Source of the DNA: an uncultured Candidatus Entotheonella sp.
GTDB lineage: Bacteria; Tectomicrobia; Entotheonellia; Entotheonellales; Entotheonellaceae
Direction of reading: 5' to 3'
DNA length: 64,000 nt
NCBI GenBank assembly: GCA_958295825.1
Contig: OY282375.1
Location: 2,217,489 to 2,281,488, forward strand
Shown piece by piece: positions 16,540 to 25,582 of the stretch; the stretch's first letter is position 1, and the number at the start of each line of letters is the position of its first letter. Position numbers and translations under genes: made by a program. The notes below the pieces were generated by a model. It was not told the origin of the DNA. It saw only the letters and a program-made list of their open reading frames with translations, and searched no databases.

Positions 16540-17026
16540 CGTTTACGACCCGAAGCGGTATGTTGGGGCAATCCGTCAGAGCGGCCTAGCGATCTACGCC
16601 CCTGTCGAGATGGGTGATCCTGAACTGTGGATTCCGACGCCGGAACTGGAACAACTGCTCAACGCGGCCCTGACGGGTATCTCACTTGCCGGGTTACCGC
16701 TAAGGACCCGGTCGAAAATCATCGAGGGACATGTTTGCCGGGCTCTTGGCTATCCGGTTCCATCGCCGCTTCAGGAGAACGCAACCACGTTTCCCGGGAC
16801 AGCTTCTCGATACCTACGTTCAGAAGTCGAACAATCTTCAGGTTTGGCATGAAGAACTTGCCTCCATGAGGCGTTACGTGATCATCCGGGTCGGTGAGAA
16901 TGACGTTGATCACCAAAGTGAAAGCGACTCTGGGCAACCGTCTGGCGTTGCTGGAATAGAACGGGCACGCTGACACAGAAGCATCAAGCACGCCTGACTC
17001 TTAGAGACCGGCTTCCAAGAGAGTGA
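16529..17026 (+). pseudogene. Restriction-endonuclease-like gene, broken by several frameshifts
   Basis: Starting at ATG 16529, the first frame gives YDPKRYVGAIRQSGLAIYAP, then LWIPTPELEQLLNAAL and RSKIIEGHVCRALGYP. About 16765 similarity moves to another frame (TQPRFPGQLLDTYVQKSNNL, RRYVIIRVGEND). About 16900 it moves to a third (ITKVKATLGNRLALLE), and then to TGTLTQKHQARLTLRDRLPR before the TGA at 17024. Reassembled, it is a protein of about 165 residues that I judge similar to restriction endonucleases paired with C-proteins. At least three frameshifts make it non-functional. The assignment rests on context and remembered family resemblance. Confidence 0.55.
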
Positions 17027-17125
17027 AAACAAGTATCAATTCGCTACTCATGGTCATCTTAATCACACCCGGTGATCAATTACAAAACCAAGTCCGAATC
17101 GTCCGCTCGTTCACGAGGTATATCC

Positions 17126-17956
17126 GTGACACAACAGCCGCCCATCCCCGCCAATTCCGCATCACCCCTTTTGCCTTCAGCCCTTGATTCCAGCACCCTG
17201 GCGCGCCAGTTGGAGACCAAGCGGCCCGCTGTGTTCCTGGACTACGATGGCACCCTGACCCCCATCATGGCGCGTCCCGAGCTGGCCCTTCTGGATGAAG
17301 CGGTGCGCCACACGCTCGCGGCGTTGGCCAAGCGCTGCCCGGTAGCCGTTGTCAGCGGCCGCGACCGCTCCGACGTGCAGCGTCTGGTCGACATCGACGG
17401 CCTCATCTACGCCGGCAGTCACGGATTCGACATCAGCGGTCCGGGCCTGCAAACCGAGCACGGAGCCGCGTATCTGCCGAATCTGGACGACGCCGAGACG
17501 GAACTGCGACGCTCTCTTAACCACATCCGGGGGGCACTGCTGGAACGCAAGAGGTACTCGCTCGCCGTGCACGTGCGGGGACTGCCGCCGAATGCCGCAC
17601 TCGCCGCTGAGGCTGCCGTTGACGCCGCCCTCAGCCACCATGCCCATTTGCGCAAAGGCACAGGCAAGATGGTATTCGAGTTGCTGCCGCGGCTTGATTG
17701 GCATAAAGGCCATGCCGTTCTTCACATCCTGGAAGCCCTGCGACTTTCTGCCGCCGACGTGTTGCCCATTTATGTCGGCGACGACCGTACCGACGAGGAC
17801 GCCTTCGCCGCCCTGGCCGGCCGCGGCGCCGGCATCCTGGTCGCCGAATCGCCGCGCCCAACCGCGGCCTACTATACACTACGGGATCCTGACGAAGTGC
17901 ACCGTTTCCTGAAGCGTCTGGTCGACGCTGTGGGATCTCGCGACTTGCCGTCTTGA
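17126..17956 (+). CDS. otsB: Trehalose-6-phosphate phosphatase
   Basis: There are 276 residues from GTG 17126 (GAGGT upstream); the frame remains open to GTG 17072. This HAD phosphatase removes phosphate from trehalose 6-phosphate. The motifs are FLDYDGTLTPI (nucleophile Asp and acid Asp), AVVSGRDR (motif II), KGHAV (Lys) and YVGDDRTDEDAFA (motif IV). The cap domain contains the GSHG sequence typical of OtsB. The usual partner, trehalose-6-phosphate synthase (otsA), is not adjacent. Confidence 0.93.
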   Translation: MTQQPPIPANSASPLLPSALDSSTLARQLETKRPAVFLDYDGTLTPIMARPELALLDEAVRHTLAALAKRCPVAVVSGRDRSDVQRLVDIDGLIYAGSHGFDISGPGLQTEHGAAYLPNLDDAETELRRSLNHIRGALLERKRYSLAVHVRGLPPNAALAAEAAVDAALSHHAHLRKGTGKMVFELLPRLDWHKGHAVLHILEALRLSAADVLPIYVGDDRTDEDAFAALAGRGAGILVAESPRPTAAYYTLRDPDEVHRFLKRLVDAVGSRDLPS

Positions 17957-18028
17957 TCCCGTACCGTGCTACACGTATGATGCGCCGGTTCAGCCGACCT
18001 AACACTACCGATCCAAAGGGGATTACGC

Positions 18029-19027
18029 ATGCAAATGAAGGCAGCCGTCTATCACGGGCCGCGGGACATCCGGGTGGAAGAGGTTGATCGCCCGGCAATC
18101 GGCGATCACGACGTGTTGGTGCGGGTGAAGGCGTGCGGAATCTGCGGCTCCGACCTGCACATGTACCGGCTCGGGATGTTCGAGACGCTGGGACGCCCGA
18201 TTGACGACCACCGGCGCATCATGGGTCACGAGCTGAGCGGCGAGATCGTCGAAGTGGGCGAGAAAGTCAGCGGCTTTCGGGTTGGCGACCGCATTACCGG
18301 AGTGGGGCAGGGCGGCTTTGCGGAATACGTACCGATGCCGGTCACCGAGCGCAGCCCGCACATTCTGCCGGAGCCGATCAGCTTCGAGGATGGCGCCACC
18401 CTCGAACCCTTGGCCACCTCCCTGCATGGCGTGTCGCTCGGGCAGCCTGCCGCCGGCGAGACGGTGGTGGTGCTCGGTGCCGGCATCATCGGTCTCGGCT
18501 GCATCCAGGCTATCCGAGCGACGGTCGATTGCCGTATCATCGCGGTCGACGCTTCCGAACGCCGGTTGGAGATGGCCAAATCCCTCGGCGCCGATGCTAC
18601 CGTCAACCTGACCGAAACCGATTCGGTGGAAGCGGTAATTGAGCTCACCGGCGGCGCCAAGCCAGTAGAGCGCTTCGGGGTTCGCGGCGGCAACGCCGAT
18701 GTGGTCATCGACTGCGCCGGGGCGCCGGCTTCGCCCAACCAGGGTCTGCTCATGTTGAAACAGCAGTACGGCCGCCTGGTGTGCGTCGCCCTTTTTGAGC
18801 GCCCCGCGAATCTGGATTTCAATCAAGTGGTGCGCAAGCATGTCGCCATCTATGGGTCCTGGACCTGGACCGGCGACGACTACCGCCGCGCCATTGAGCT
18901 TGTTGAAAGCGGGAAGGTCCGGCGCCAGCCCTTGATTTCCCATGCCCTCGACCTGGATGAAGCCCCCGAGGGGTTCGCCATTCAGGACCAGCCCGACGCC
19001 GCCGTCAAGGTGGTGCTGAGACCCTGA
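18029..19027 (+). CDS. Zinc-binding MDR dehydrogenase lacking the structural-zinc lobe
   Basis: The protein has 332 residues. It is a medium-chain dehydrogenase with the catalytic zinc site in KACGICGSDLHMY, GHELSGEIVEVG and the downstream Glu, and a Rossmann motif VVLGAGIIGLG. The four-cysteine structural zinc loop found in most MDR alcohol and polyol dehydrogenases is missing: GDRITGVGQGGFAEYV runs straight through the position. This variant occurs in several sorbitol/threonine-dehydrogenase-like families. ATG 18029 has AAAGGGGA upstream. It lies 72 bases after otsB in the same direction. The substrate is unknown, likely a polyol or sugar alcohol. Confidence 0.88.
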   Translation: MQMKAAVYHGPRDIRVEEVDRPAIGDHDVLVRVKACGICGSDLHMYRLGMFETLGRPIDDHRRIMGHELSGEIVEVGEKVSGFRVGDRITGVGQGGFAEYVPMPVTERSPHILPEPISFEDGATLEPLATSLHGVSLGQPAAGETVVVLGAGIIGLGCIQAIRATVDCRIIAVDASERRLEMAKSLGADATVNLTETDSVEAVIELTGGAKPVERFGVRGGNADVVIDCAGAPASPNQGLLMLKQQYGRLVCVALFERPANLDFNQVVRKHVAIYGSWTWTGDDYRRAIELVESGKVRRQPLISHALDLDEAPEGFAIQDQPDAAVKVVLRP

Positions 19028-19043
19028 GCGGCGGGCGGGCATC

Positions 19044-19161
19044 CGTAGGCTAATCGAAGCCCGGCTCGAGCACCTTGCGAAACAAACAGGCCGAAAGAAA
19101 AAGCTCATACGCCCGTGAAGCCATCCTCGAAAAAATTGAGGACGTGGAAGACATTTACCTA
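19044..19161 (+). pseudogene. Antitoxin remnant (RHH/RelB-DinJ-like), frameshifted
   Basis: One frame gives RRLIEARLEHLAKQTGRKKK. A second frame, after a break near 19100, gives SYAREAILEKIEDVEDIYL. Joined, they form the C-terminal two thirds of a ribbon-helix-helix antitoxin. No start codon remains, and no toxin follows. The 3' edge meets the 18-bp repeat at 19160, which is also found beside the IS element at 3767. The sequence from 19178 to 19465 holds nothing I can recognise. Confidence 0.6.
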
Positions 19162-19177
19162 GGGCCTGTTGACATTT
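19160..19177. repeat. 18-bp repeat shared with 3767-3784
   Basis: TAGGGCCTGTTGACATTT is an exact inverted copy of the sequence flanking the IS at 3767-3784. Here it cuts into the antitoxin remnant. I treat it as a relict transposon end; no partner end or transposase is visible in the next 290 bases. Confidence 0.45.
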
Positions 19178-19465
19178 AGGCAAGCGCCAAGCGAGAACTC
19201 ACCGCATGAACCCGAGGAGCGACTCTCAATGCCTGCATTGCGGCGCGTCATCGCGGAGTTGCCGTGCTAGGGGCGATGGAGCGGAACTGCCAACTATCGG
19301 TTCGTGATTCAGACGTCATCACGTCAATATCTGAGCAAGATTCAGGTACAATCGGGATGGACGAAACTGGATAAAATTGTCGGGATGACATTCATAACGG
19401 CATTATCGGACGACAAGAGTTACCAACAAGCGAATAGGGGGGGTATCTTCCCGCCGGAGCCCTGC

Positions 19466-20353
19466 ATGCCAACCATCCCGTTCTTCATTGTGGACGTATT
19501 CGCGGAGGAGAAATACGCCGGCAACCAGCTTGCCGTGTTCACCGAGGCCGCCTCGCTTTCCGGGTCGGACATGCAGCGACTCGCCAAAGAGATGCACTTT
19601 TCCGAGAGCACCTTTCTGCGGTCCCGCGAGCCGCGCGACGGTGGTTACGACGTGCGCATTTTCACTCCTGAGGCAGAGGTTCCCTTTGCCGGTCACCCAA
19701 CGCTGGGCACGGCGTTCGTGATTCAACAGGAGATTGTCAAAGCGCCCGTGGACAGCCTCACCCTCAATCTGCCGGTCGGCCCAATTCCAGTCACCTTTAC
19801 GTATCTGCTCGATGACCCGGACATTCTGTGGATGCGGCAGCCGGCGCCGGTGTTTGGCGCGACGTTTGCCCCCGAGTCACTGGCGCCGGTGCTCGGTCTC
19901 GACGTTACGGCGCTGGATACGCGCTTCCCGGCGCAGGAGGTGTCCACCGGCCTGCCGTTCGTCGTGGTGCCGCTGCAGAACCTGGCGGCCCTACAGCAGG
20001 TCAAGGTGGACCGGGACCGCTGCCTGACCCTGCTGGCGGACGCGCAGGCCAAGGCGCTGCTGGTCTTCAGCCCCGAGACGTATCAACGCCGCAACGACTT
20101 GAGCGTGCGGGTGTTCGCGGATTACTACGGGGTGCCGGAGGACCCGGCCACCGGCAGCGCCAACGGCTGTCTGGCGGCGTATCTGACGCGGCACCGTTAT
20201 TTCAGTTCGGACCGCATCGACATTCGTGTCGAGCAGGGCCACGCCGTTGGCCGCCCTTCCCTGCTCTACCTCAAGGCGAGCGATGACGCCGACGGCATCA
20301 CCGTTTCGGTGGGTGGCGGCGTGAAGATGATCGCCCACGGGTCTTTTCTCTGA
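19466..20353 (+). CDS. PhzF-family isomerase/epimerase-like protein
   Basis: The protein has 295 residues and the two-lobed diaminopimelate-epimerase fold. Family blocks present are IVDVFAEEKYAGNQLAVF, MHFSESTFL with the active-site Glu, FTPEAEVPFAGHPTLGTA, and EDPATGSANGCLAAYL. PhzF itself isomerises a phenazine precursor, but most homologues, like this one, are outside phenazine clusters and their substrates are unknown. ATG 19466 with GGAG upstream gives the family N-terminus, although the frame is open to 19304. It is end-to-end with the convergent DUF523 gene, with no gap. Confidence 0.9.
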   Translation: MPTIPFFIVDVFAEEKYAGNQLAVFTEAASLSGSDMQRLAKEMHFSESTFLRSREPRDGGYDVRIFTPEAEVPFAGHPTLGTAFVIQQEIVKAPVDSLTLNLPVGPIPVTFTYLLDDPDILWMRQPAPVFGATFAPESLAPVLGLDVTALDTRFPAQEVSTGLPFVVVPLQNLAALQQVKVDRDRCLTLLADAQAKALLVFSPETYQRRNDLSVRVFADYYGVPEDPATGSANGCLAAYLTRHRYFSSDRIDIRVEQGHAVGRPSLLYLKASDDADGITVSVGGGVKMIAHGSFL

Positions 20354-21322
20354 TCAGGCGTGAAGCAACCGCATCAGGTCGTCGGGGTAGGGATTCAGGT
20401 AGGTCTGCGCTTCCACGTACGGGCACGGGAAACGCCGGAAGTGATCGCGCAGCAAGTCCAGCGGCGCAGTCAGCGGCACCAGCCCTTGCCGGTAATCGTC
20501 GATGCACGCCGTCAAGGCGACTTGATCGGACTTGCCGAGGTGCTGCTTGAAATACCCCTGGACGTGGGACAGAACGTTGGCGTGCTTCTTGCGGGTCGCC
20601 CTGACCTTCAGCCCAGCCATGAACAGATCGCCGTAAGCGCCCGGAAAATCCTCGTCCAGCCCCTCGCCGCACCGCGCCACCATGCGTCCGAGCGTTTGAT
20701 AATGCGACCTGCTGTGCGCCATCAGCGACAGCTTGCTGCGCATGTGGAATTGCGCCACGTCGTGCGGCGCCGGATTCGACGCCAGGAATCCACACCAGCG
20801 GTGGTAGGCGTATACCTGCTCGACGAAATGCTCGCGTAGCCCCGGCTCCTGCAAGCGGCCTTCCTCCTCCACCGGTAGCAACGGCAGCCGCGCCATCAGA
20901 GCGCGGGCGAACAGGCCCCGTCCGCTGCGACGCGGCCTGCCCGAGGAGCCGTACACCCGCACGCCGGTCATACCGCACGATGGCGAATTCTTTTTCAGGA
21001 TGTAGCCGTGCAACCCCAACTCCGCGAGTTGCGGCACGCGCTGCGCCGCAAAGCGTTGCATGAGTGCCGTATGGTCATGCCCCGACACCGTGGCGACCAG
21101 TCTCGGCGCCGTCACGTCGCCCGCCAGGCGTATGGGCTCCCGCGGCGTGCCGAGGCCGATTTCTATCTCCGGGCAAACGGGCACCCAGCAGAAATACCGC
21201 CCCAGCGTCTCGATAATGAAAGGGTCTGCCTTGTGCCCGCCGTCGTAGCGTACCCGTTGCCCCAGCAGGCAGGCTGAAACGCCGACGCGAATTGGCGAAA
21301 CGGTGGTGTCCGGCTGATCCAT
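20354..21322 (-). CDS. DUF523 and DUF1722 (YbgA-like) protein
   Basis: The protein has 322 residues. The N-terminal DUF523 has VSACLLGQRVRYDGGHK and a KKNSPSCG block, whose cysteines suggest metal or sulfur chemistry. The C-terminal DUF1722 has KLSLMAHSRSHYQTLGRMVA and AGLKVRATRKKHANVLSHVQ. The fused form is widespread and often linked to thiouracil/thiol metabolism or photolyase neighbourhoods. No photolyase is near here. ATG 21322 is chosen over upstream in-frame codons because of AAAGG ten bases before it. The function is not established. Confidence 0.88.
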   Translation of the reverse strand: MDQPDTTVSPIRVGVSACLLGQRVRYDGGHKADPFIIETLGRYFCWVPVCPEIEIGLGTPREPIRLAGDVTAPRLVATVSGHDHTALMQRFAAQRVPQLAELGLHGYILKKNSPSCGMTGVRVYGSSGRPRRSGRGLFARALMARLPLLPVEEEGRLQEPGLREHFVEQVYAYHRWCGFLASNPAPHDVAQFHMRSKLSLMAHSRSHYQTLGRMVARCGEGLDEDFPGAYGDLFMAGLKVRATRKKHANVLSHVQGYFKQHLGKSDQVALTACIDDYRQGLVPLTAPLDLLRDHFRRFPCPYVEAQTYLNPYPDDLMRLLHA

Positions 21323-21455
21323 CACAGCTACCTTTCGCTTGCACCGCGCGGGGCCGCCGTCTGGCAACCGCCAGACCCTTCGGCTATGATGTCCGCTCTT
21401 CTCAAACCCTCAGTTCAATTATAGATGCGAACCGTTCGTCGCAAGGAGGCGAGGC

Positions 21456-22556
21456 GTGAAAATTACCGACGTAAGCGTCACCATGTTTAACTGGAACAGT
21501 GCCCAATGGCAGACGGGAAGCGGTTCTTTCGGGGGCACCAGGCTCTTGGGCGTGTTAACGGTGCATACCGACGAGGGCGTTGAGGGACACGCCTTTCTCG
21601 GCTCCTCGCGGCAGGGCGCCGACGCGCACGCAGGGCCGCTGATGGAATTCATCAAGCCGGCTATCGTGGGCGCCAACCCCCTGGACAGCGGCGCCATCTG
21701 GCAGCGCACGTGGAAGATGAACCGCTCCGTGTCCACCCATTCCATCGGCGCGGTGGACGTCGCCCTGTGGGACATCGCCGGCAAGGTGGCAGGGCTGCCC
21801 ATCCACCGCCTGCTGGGAACCTGCCGCGACCGCGTGCCGGCGTATGCCAGCTCGGCTTGGCTGCCGACCCCCGAAGCCTACGGTGAGGAAGCCTGCCACT
21901 TTCAATCCCTGGGATGGCCCGCCTACAAGATTCACCCCCACGGCGTGCCGCAGGACGACATCAAAATCTGCCAGGCAGTGCGCCGCGCCGTCGGCGACGA
22001 CATGGTGCTGATGCTGGACTCCATGTGGGCCTACGGCTATGAAGACGCCGTGCGGGTGGGTCGCGCCATCGAGGCGCTGAATTATTTTTGGTACGAAGAC
22101 CCACTCGTCGAGGAAGACATCTACAACTACGTCAAGCTGCGCGACAAAATGGACATCCCCATCATGTCCACCGAATACGCCCCCGGTCGCCTGTACGGCA
22201 TGGCGCAGTGGGTGCAGCAGATGGCCACCGACATTCTGCGCGGCGACGTGGCGGTAACGGGTGGCATCACCCCGTTGGTCAAAATCGCCCACATGGCCGA
22301 GGCGTTTCGCATGAAGTGCGAGATTCACCACGGCGGCAATTCGCTCAACAACGTCGCCAACCTGCACGTCACCATGGCCATCCCCAACTGCGATTACTAC
22401 GAGGTGTTCCCGGCCAGCGGCGCCAACAAGTTCGCGCTGGTGGAGGACATCGAGGTAGACGATCAGGGATACGTCTATGCGCCCGAGAAGCCGGGCTTGG
22501 GGTATGAGATCGACTGGGCTTTGGTGGAACGGGAAAAGGTGCAAGTCGTCAGATAG
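21456..22556 (+). CDS. Mandelate racemase/muconate lactonizing enzyme family protein (second paralogue)
   Basis: The protein has 366 residues from GTG 21456 with a strong AAGGAGG. It is an enolase-superfamily member: SIGAVDVALWDIAGKVAGLP, the base motif AYKIHPHG (KxH), and metal ligands in LMLDSMWAYGYE, WYEDPLVEED and MSTEYAPG. It also has the EIHHGGNSLNN block, where a His in the seventh strand can serve as general acid. The sequence differs clearly from the enzyme at 13368, so the two probably act on different acid sugars. No transporter or regulator is adjacent. Confidence 0.87.
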   Translation: MKITDVSVTMFNWNSAQWQTGSGSFGGTRLLGVLTVHTDEGVEGHAFLGSSRQGADAHAGPLMEFIKPAIVGANPLDSGAIWQRTWKMNRSVSTHSIGAVDVALWDIAGKVAGLPIHRLLGTCRDRVPAYASSAWLPTPEAYGEEACHFQSLGWPAYKIHPHGVPQDDIKICQAVRRAVGDDMVLMLDSMWAYGYEDAVRVGRAIEALNYFWYEDPLVEEDIYNYVKLRDKMDIPIMSTEYAPGRLYGMAQWVQQMATDILRGDVAVTGGITPLVKIAHMAEAFRMKCEIHHGGNSLNNVANLHVTMAIPNCDYYEVFPASGANKFALVEDIEVDDQGYVYAPEKPGLGYEIDWALVEREKVQVVR

Positions 22557-22565
22557 GCCGCGCGC

Positions 22566-23456
22566 CTATTCTCCCTCCGGCTCGCCGCGCTGCTCGCGCA
22601 GGTAGCGCTGCAGCTCGGCGGCCAGGTCGTCGCCGCTGACAACGTCCTCCGGCAGCAACAGAGACCCCGAATCGGCGCGTGCCTGCTGGCGTTCGAGCTT
22701 CTTCACGTGGGCGGCAATCTTGGGGTCCTGGGCAATCGCTTCGGCAACCCGCTCTTCAAACTCCCGCGTTTCCTCTTCCAGGTCCGGGAAGTCCGCCGGC
22801 AATCCAATAATTTCCAGGCCACGGCGCACCAGGGCGAGCATGCCCTTGGGGTTCGGCGTAACGGAAATATAGTACGGCATGTTGGCCCAAAGGCTGGCCG
22901 AGGCGAATTGGTTACGGCGCAACTTGTCGTGCAGGACGCCGATCATCCCCGTGGGCCCTTCGTAGCGCGAGCCGGTACCCAAGCCCAGCGCGCGCGACAG
23001 TTCGGGATCGGTCGCCGAACCGGAAAACCGCACCGGCGCCGAATACAGCACGTCTGCCCACAGCGCGCCCAGGGTGACGGTCTGGAACACGTTGCAGCGC
23101 TGCGTCAGGTCCATCATTAAGTCGGTAAACGTGCGCCACTTGAGGTGCGGCTCAACGCCGACTCCGATAATCACGTCGTGCTCAAGCTGCGGCTGGCGGC
23201 TGAGAAAGAACTCGTTCGCCGGCCAGATAATCTCACGCTGATCGTTATCATCGTACTGCGTCTGCGGCCGCTGATCGGCGAAGCTGTAGAAATCCTCCGG
23301 GTCGATCTGGGCAACGCGTTCCGCTTCCAAGTGCTCGACCAGAAAACGGCCTGCCGCGGTGGCAACCCCGGCGGCATCGCTCCAACCCGAGAAGGTCAAC
23401 AGCAGATGCGGCTGGCGCAAGCCCGACAGGTCTTCCTCAATTCTCAGCGCGTCCAT
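22566..23456 (-). CDS. PAC2-family protein (proteasome-assembly-chaperone-like)
   Basis: There are 296 residues from ATG 23456, which is preceded by AAAGGAGGG. The PAC2 fold is recognisable from LLTFSGWSDAAGVATAAGRF, DFYSFADQRPQ, GALWADVLYSAP and ASLWANMPYYISVTPNPKGM. The C-terminal 60 residues are a charged helix (EEETREFEERVAEAIAQD). PAC2 proteins are common in actinobacteria and some other phyla, often without proteasomes, and their role is unknown. It is upstream of an alpha/beta hydrolase and tmk on the same strand, but in reverse order of transcription. Confidence 0.88.
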   Translation of the reverse strand: MDALRIEEDLSGLRQPHLLLTFSGWSDAAGVATAAGRFLVEHLEAERVAQIDPEDFYSFADQRPQTQYDDNDQREIIWPANEFFLSRQPQLEHDVIIGVGVEPHLKWRTFTDLMMDLTQRCNVFQTVTLGALWADVLYSAPVRFSGSATDPELSRALGLGTGSRYEGPTGMIGVLHDKLRRNQFASASLWANMPYYISVTPNPKGMLALVRRGLEIIGLPADFPDLEEETREFEERVAEAIAQDPKIAAHVKKLERQQARADSGSLLLPEDVVSGDDLAAELQRYLREQRGEPEGE

Positions 23457-23494
23457 GACAACCCTCCTTTGTGCGTGTGGCTCTCCGACGGTTC

Positions 23495-24373
23495 TCAGGC
23501 GTTCTCCCGCAGGAAGTCCCCCGCCACCTCCAGAAATTTGTCCAGTTGATCGTGATGCACCCAGTGGCCGGCCTGCGCGATGTTCACGCAGCGGGCGTTG
23601 GGGAATGCTTGGGCGCGTCCGTCCAGCATCGGATCGCTGGCCCAACTCTCCAGGCCCCGCAGCAGCAGCGTCGGGCAGGTGATCCGGCTCCAGATGCCCT
23701 TGGCTTCTTCCAGGTTGAAGGAATAGGGCGATTGCGACCGCACGTAATTGTCGAACTTCCAGGTGTAGGTGCCGTCTTCGTTGCGGTAGGTGCCGTGCAG
23801 CGTCAGGTGATACGCTTGCTCGGCGCTCAGGTGCTTGTTCGCCTCCTGCATGCGCTGCACCGCTTCGTCGAGGCTGGGGTAGCGGCGCACGTGGCGACCG
23901 GCGAACGCCTGCATCTGGGCAATCCAGTCGTGCATGCGCTGGTGCGCCGGACCGTGGCGGATGTGCTCGGGCGGCGGGCCGAGTCCCTCGATGGAAACAA
24001 GTTGCTTGACGCGGTCGGGATAAATGCCGCTGTACTGACAGGCAATGCCGCCGCCCAGGGAGTGGCCGACGAGCGTGATGGGGAACAACTGCAAGTGCTC
24101 AAGCAGTTGCGCTACGTCGAGGACATAGTCGATGAGGGCGTATTGCCCGCCGCGCGACCATTCCGAATCGCCGTGGCCGCGCAGGTCGGGGGCGATGATG
24201 TGATATTGCTCGCGCAGTTCCTGCGCCACCCAGTCCCAGTTGCGGCAGTGGTCCCGGCCGCCGTGGATGAGCACCATCGGCGGTGCGCTGATGTTGCCCC
24301 AGTCCACGTAATGCAGTTTCAACCGCTGTGAATAGAAAACGTGTGATGTCGGCCCGATGACGCGCTCGACCAT
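23495..24373 (-). CDS. Alpha/beta hydrolase
   Basis: There are 292 residues from ATG 24373, one base after the tmk stop, so it is cotranscribed with tmk. The oxyanion region VLIHGGRDHCRNWDWVAQEL, APDLRGHGDSEWS, the nucleophile elbow LVGHSLGGGIACQYS and the C-terminal AQAGHWVHHDQ (His) define the fold. The likely acid is in the LLRGLESWASDP region, where the usual Asp follows. Its substrate is unknown; the family includes esterases, lipases and C-C hydrolases. Confidence 0.9.
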   Translation of the reverse strand: MVERVIGPTSHVFYSQRLKLHYVDWGNISAPPMVLIHGGRDHCRNWDWVAQELREQYHIIAPDLRGHGDSEWSRGGQYALIDYVLDVAQLLEHLQLFPITLVGHSLGGGIACQYSGIYPDRVKQLVSIEGLGPPPEHIRHGPAHQRMHDWIAQMQAFAGRHVRRYPSLDEAVQRMQEANKHLSAEQAYHLTLHGTYRNEDGTYTWKFDNYVRSQSPYSFNLEEAKGIWSRITCPTLLLRGLESWASDPMLDGRAQAFPNARCVNIAQAGHWVHHDQLDKFLEVAGDFLRENA

Positions 24374-24374
24374 G

Positions 24375-25010
24375 TCAGCCCCCGATTTGTGCGTGGCGTT
24401 GCAGCAGTTGCTGTATTTCCCGGCGCACCTGCGATTGCACCGCCTCCAGTTCCTGAGCCGCCGGGATGCGTCTGAGGTACGGAAAGTCCATAGCGGCGAA
24501 AATGCCGGCCACCTGCTCCAGATAACCCAGCCGTTCAAAATGCGACGGCGTGCCGCGTTGCTTCAGGCGACGCCAGCCCACCTCGGGCGGCAAATCCAAC
24601 AGCAACAGCAGGTCGGGCGGCGGCGCAAACGCCTCATTGCGCGCCTGAATGTCTTGCGGGTCATAGCCCCGGGTGCCCTGATATGCCATGGTCGAAAAAT
24701 AGTAACGATCCAGCAGGACGATTTGCTTCCGATTCAACGCGGGCTGGATACATCGATCGACGTGTTCCCGCCGGTCGTTCAGGAACCATTCCAGTTCCGT
24801 GTCTGGCGTCACGTCGCCGCGCCCGTGTAACAGGAGCTGCCGCAGTTTTTGACCCCACGGCCCCTCGGTGGGCTCCCGGAGGCGGACAACGTCTTGACCC
24901 TGCTGGCACAAGTACTCATACAAGAGCCCCAACTGCGTCGTTTTGCCCGCGCCGTCCAAGCCCTCGAAAACGATCAGCAGTCCGCGGCGCGGAGTTGCTA
25001 GTTGATTCAT
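24375..25010 (-). CDS. tmk: Thymidylate kinase
   Basis: The protein has 211 residues. It phosphorylates dTMP to dTDP. The P-loop FEGLDGAGKTTQ, the DRR/nucleoside-site motif FLNDRREHVDR, and DRYYFSTMAYQGTRG are present. ATG 25010 follows no strong ribosome site, but it gives the normal N-terminus; the upstream frame has no similarity. An alpha/beta hydrolase follows one base later. The divergent small gene at 25162 shares the upstream region. Confidence 0.93.
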   Translation of the reverse strand: MNQLATPRRGLLIVFEGLDGAGKTTQLGLLYEYLCQQGQDVVRLREPTEGPWGQKLRQLLLHGRGDVTPDTELEWFLNDRREHVDRCIQPALNRKQIVLLDRYYFSTMAYQGTRGYDPQDIQARNEAFAPPPDLLLLLDLPPEVGWRRLKQRGTPSHFERLGYLEQVAGIFAAMDFPYLRRIPAAQELEAVQSQVRREIQQLLQRHAQIGG

Positions 25011-25161
25011 GGGAATGGCGTTCCGGAATAGGACTGGAAAGCGAGCGCGGCACGCCTTGCGCCCCGGCGGGACGGTGTGGGATACTGCGCCGCCTGTCCT
25101 CTGGCCTTCGTCAGCGCGGGCCGCCGGGTGAACATCAATTTTACCGGGAGACTTGAGATAC

Positions 25162-25470
25162 GTGCTGCACAACCATTTACATCGTCTGGTCTACAGCTTA
25201 GGGATGCTGATACTGCTTGCCGGCATGCAGCCCGGCGATTGGAGCATGACGGACGAGACGACTGTTGACTTGGAACGCGCGCCGTCTGCGGCGACCACCC
25301 AATACCATCATCCGCGCGGGGCCCGGCAGTACCGCTACGATGAAACCGAAGTCGACTTGGCGACCCCAATGCCGGCGCATACGCCCGAAACACCACAAGC
25401 CATCCCGAACCCAGCGCCTGACGACATCCCCGAAACCGTTCCCGCCCCAGAGGAAGAACTGCCTGAATAG
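25162..25470 (+). CDS. Small exported proline/glutamate-rich protein of unknown function
   Basis: There are 102 residues from GTG 25162 (GGGAG upstream). A hydrophobic N-terminal helix (RLVYSLGMLILLAGM) looks like a signal anchor. The rest is acidic and proline-rich, with repeated PxP runs (PMPAHTPETPQAIPNPAPDD, then PETVPAPEEELP), likely unstructured in the periplasm. I do not recognise a family. It is divergent from tmk. Confidence 0.5.
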   Translation: MLHNHLHRLVYSLGMLILLAGMQPGDWSMTDETTVDLERAPSAATTQYHHPRGARQYRYDETEVDLATPMPAHTPETPQAIPNPAPDDIPETVPAPEEELPE

Positions 25471-25582
25471 ATTCTTGAGATGCGCGAAAAACCGCACGCG
25501 AATGAGTGGCAGCCCGTCTGTCCCGCCTGTAATGATTGACAACAAAAGTCCAGAAAACATGCAAGGTGGGTTTACTCAGATC

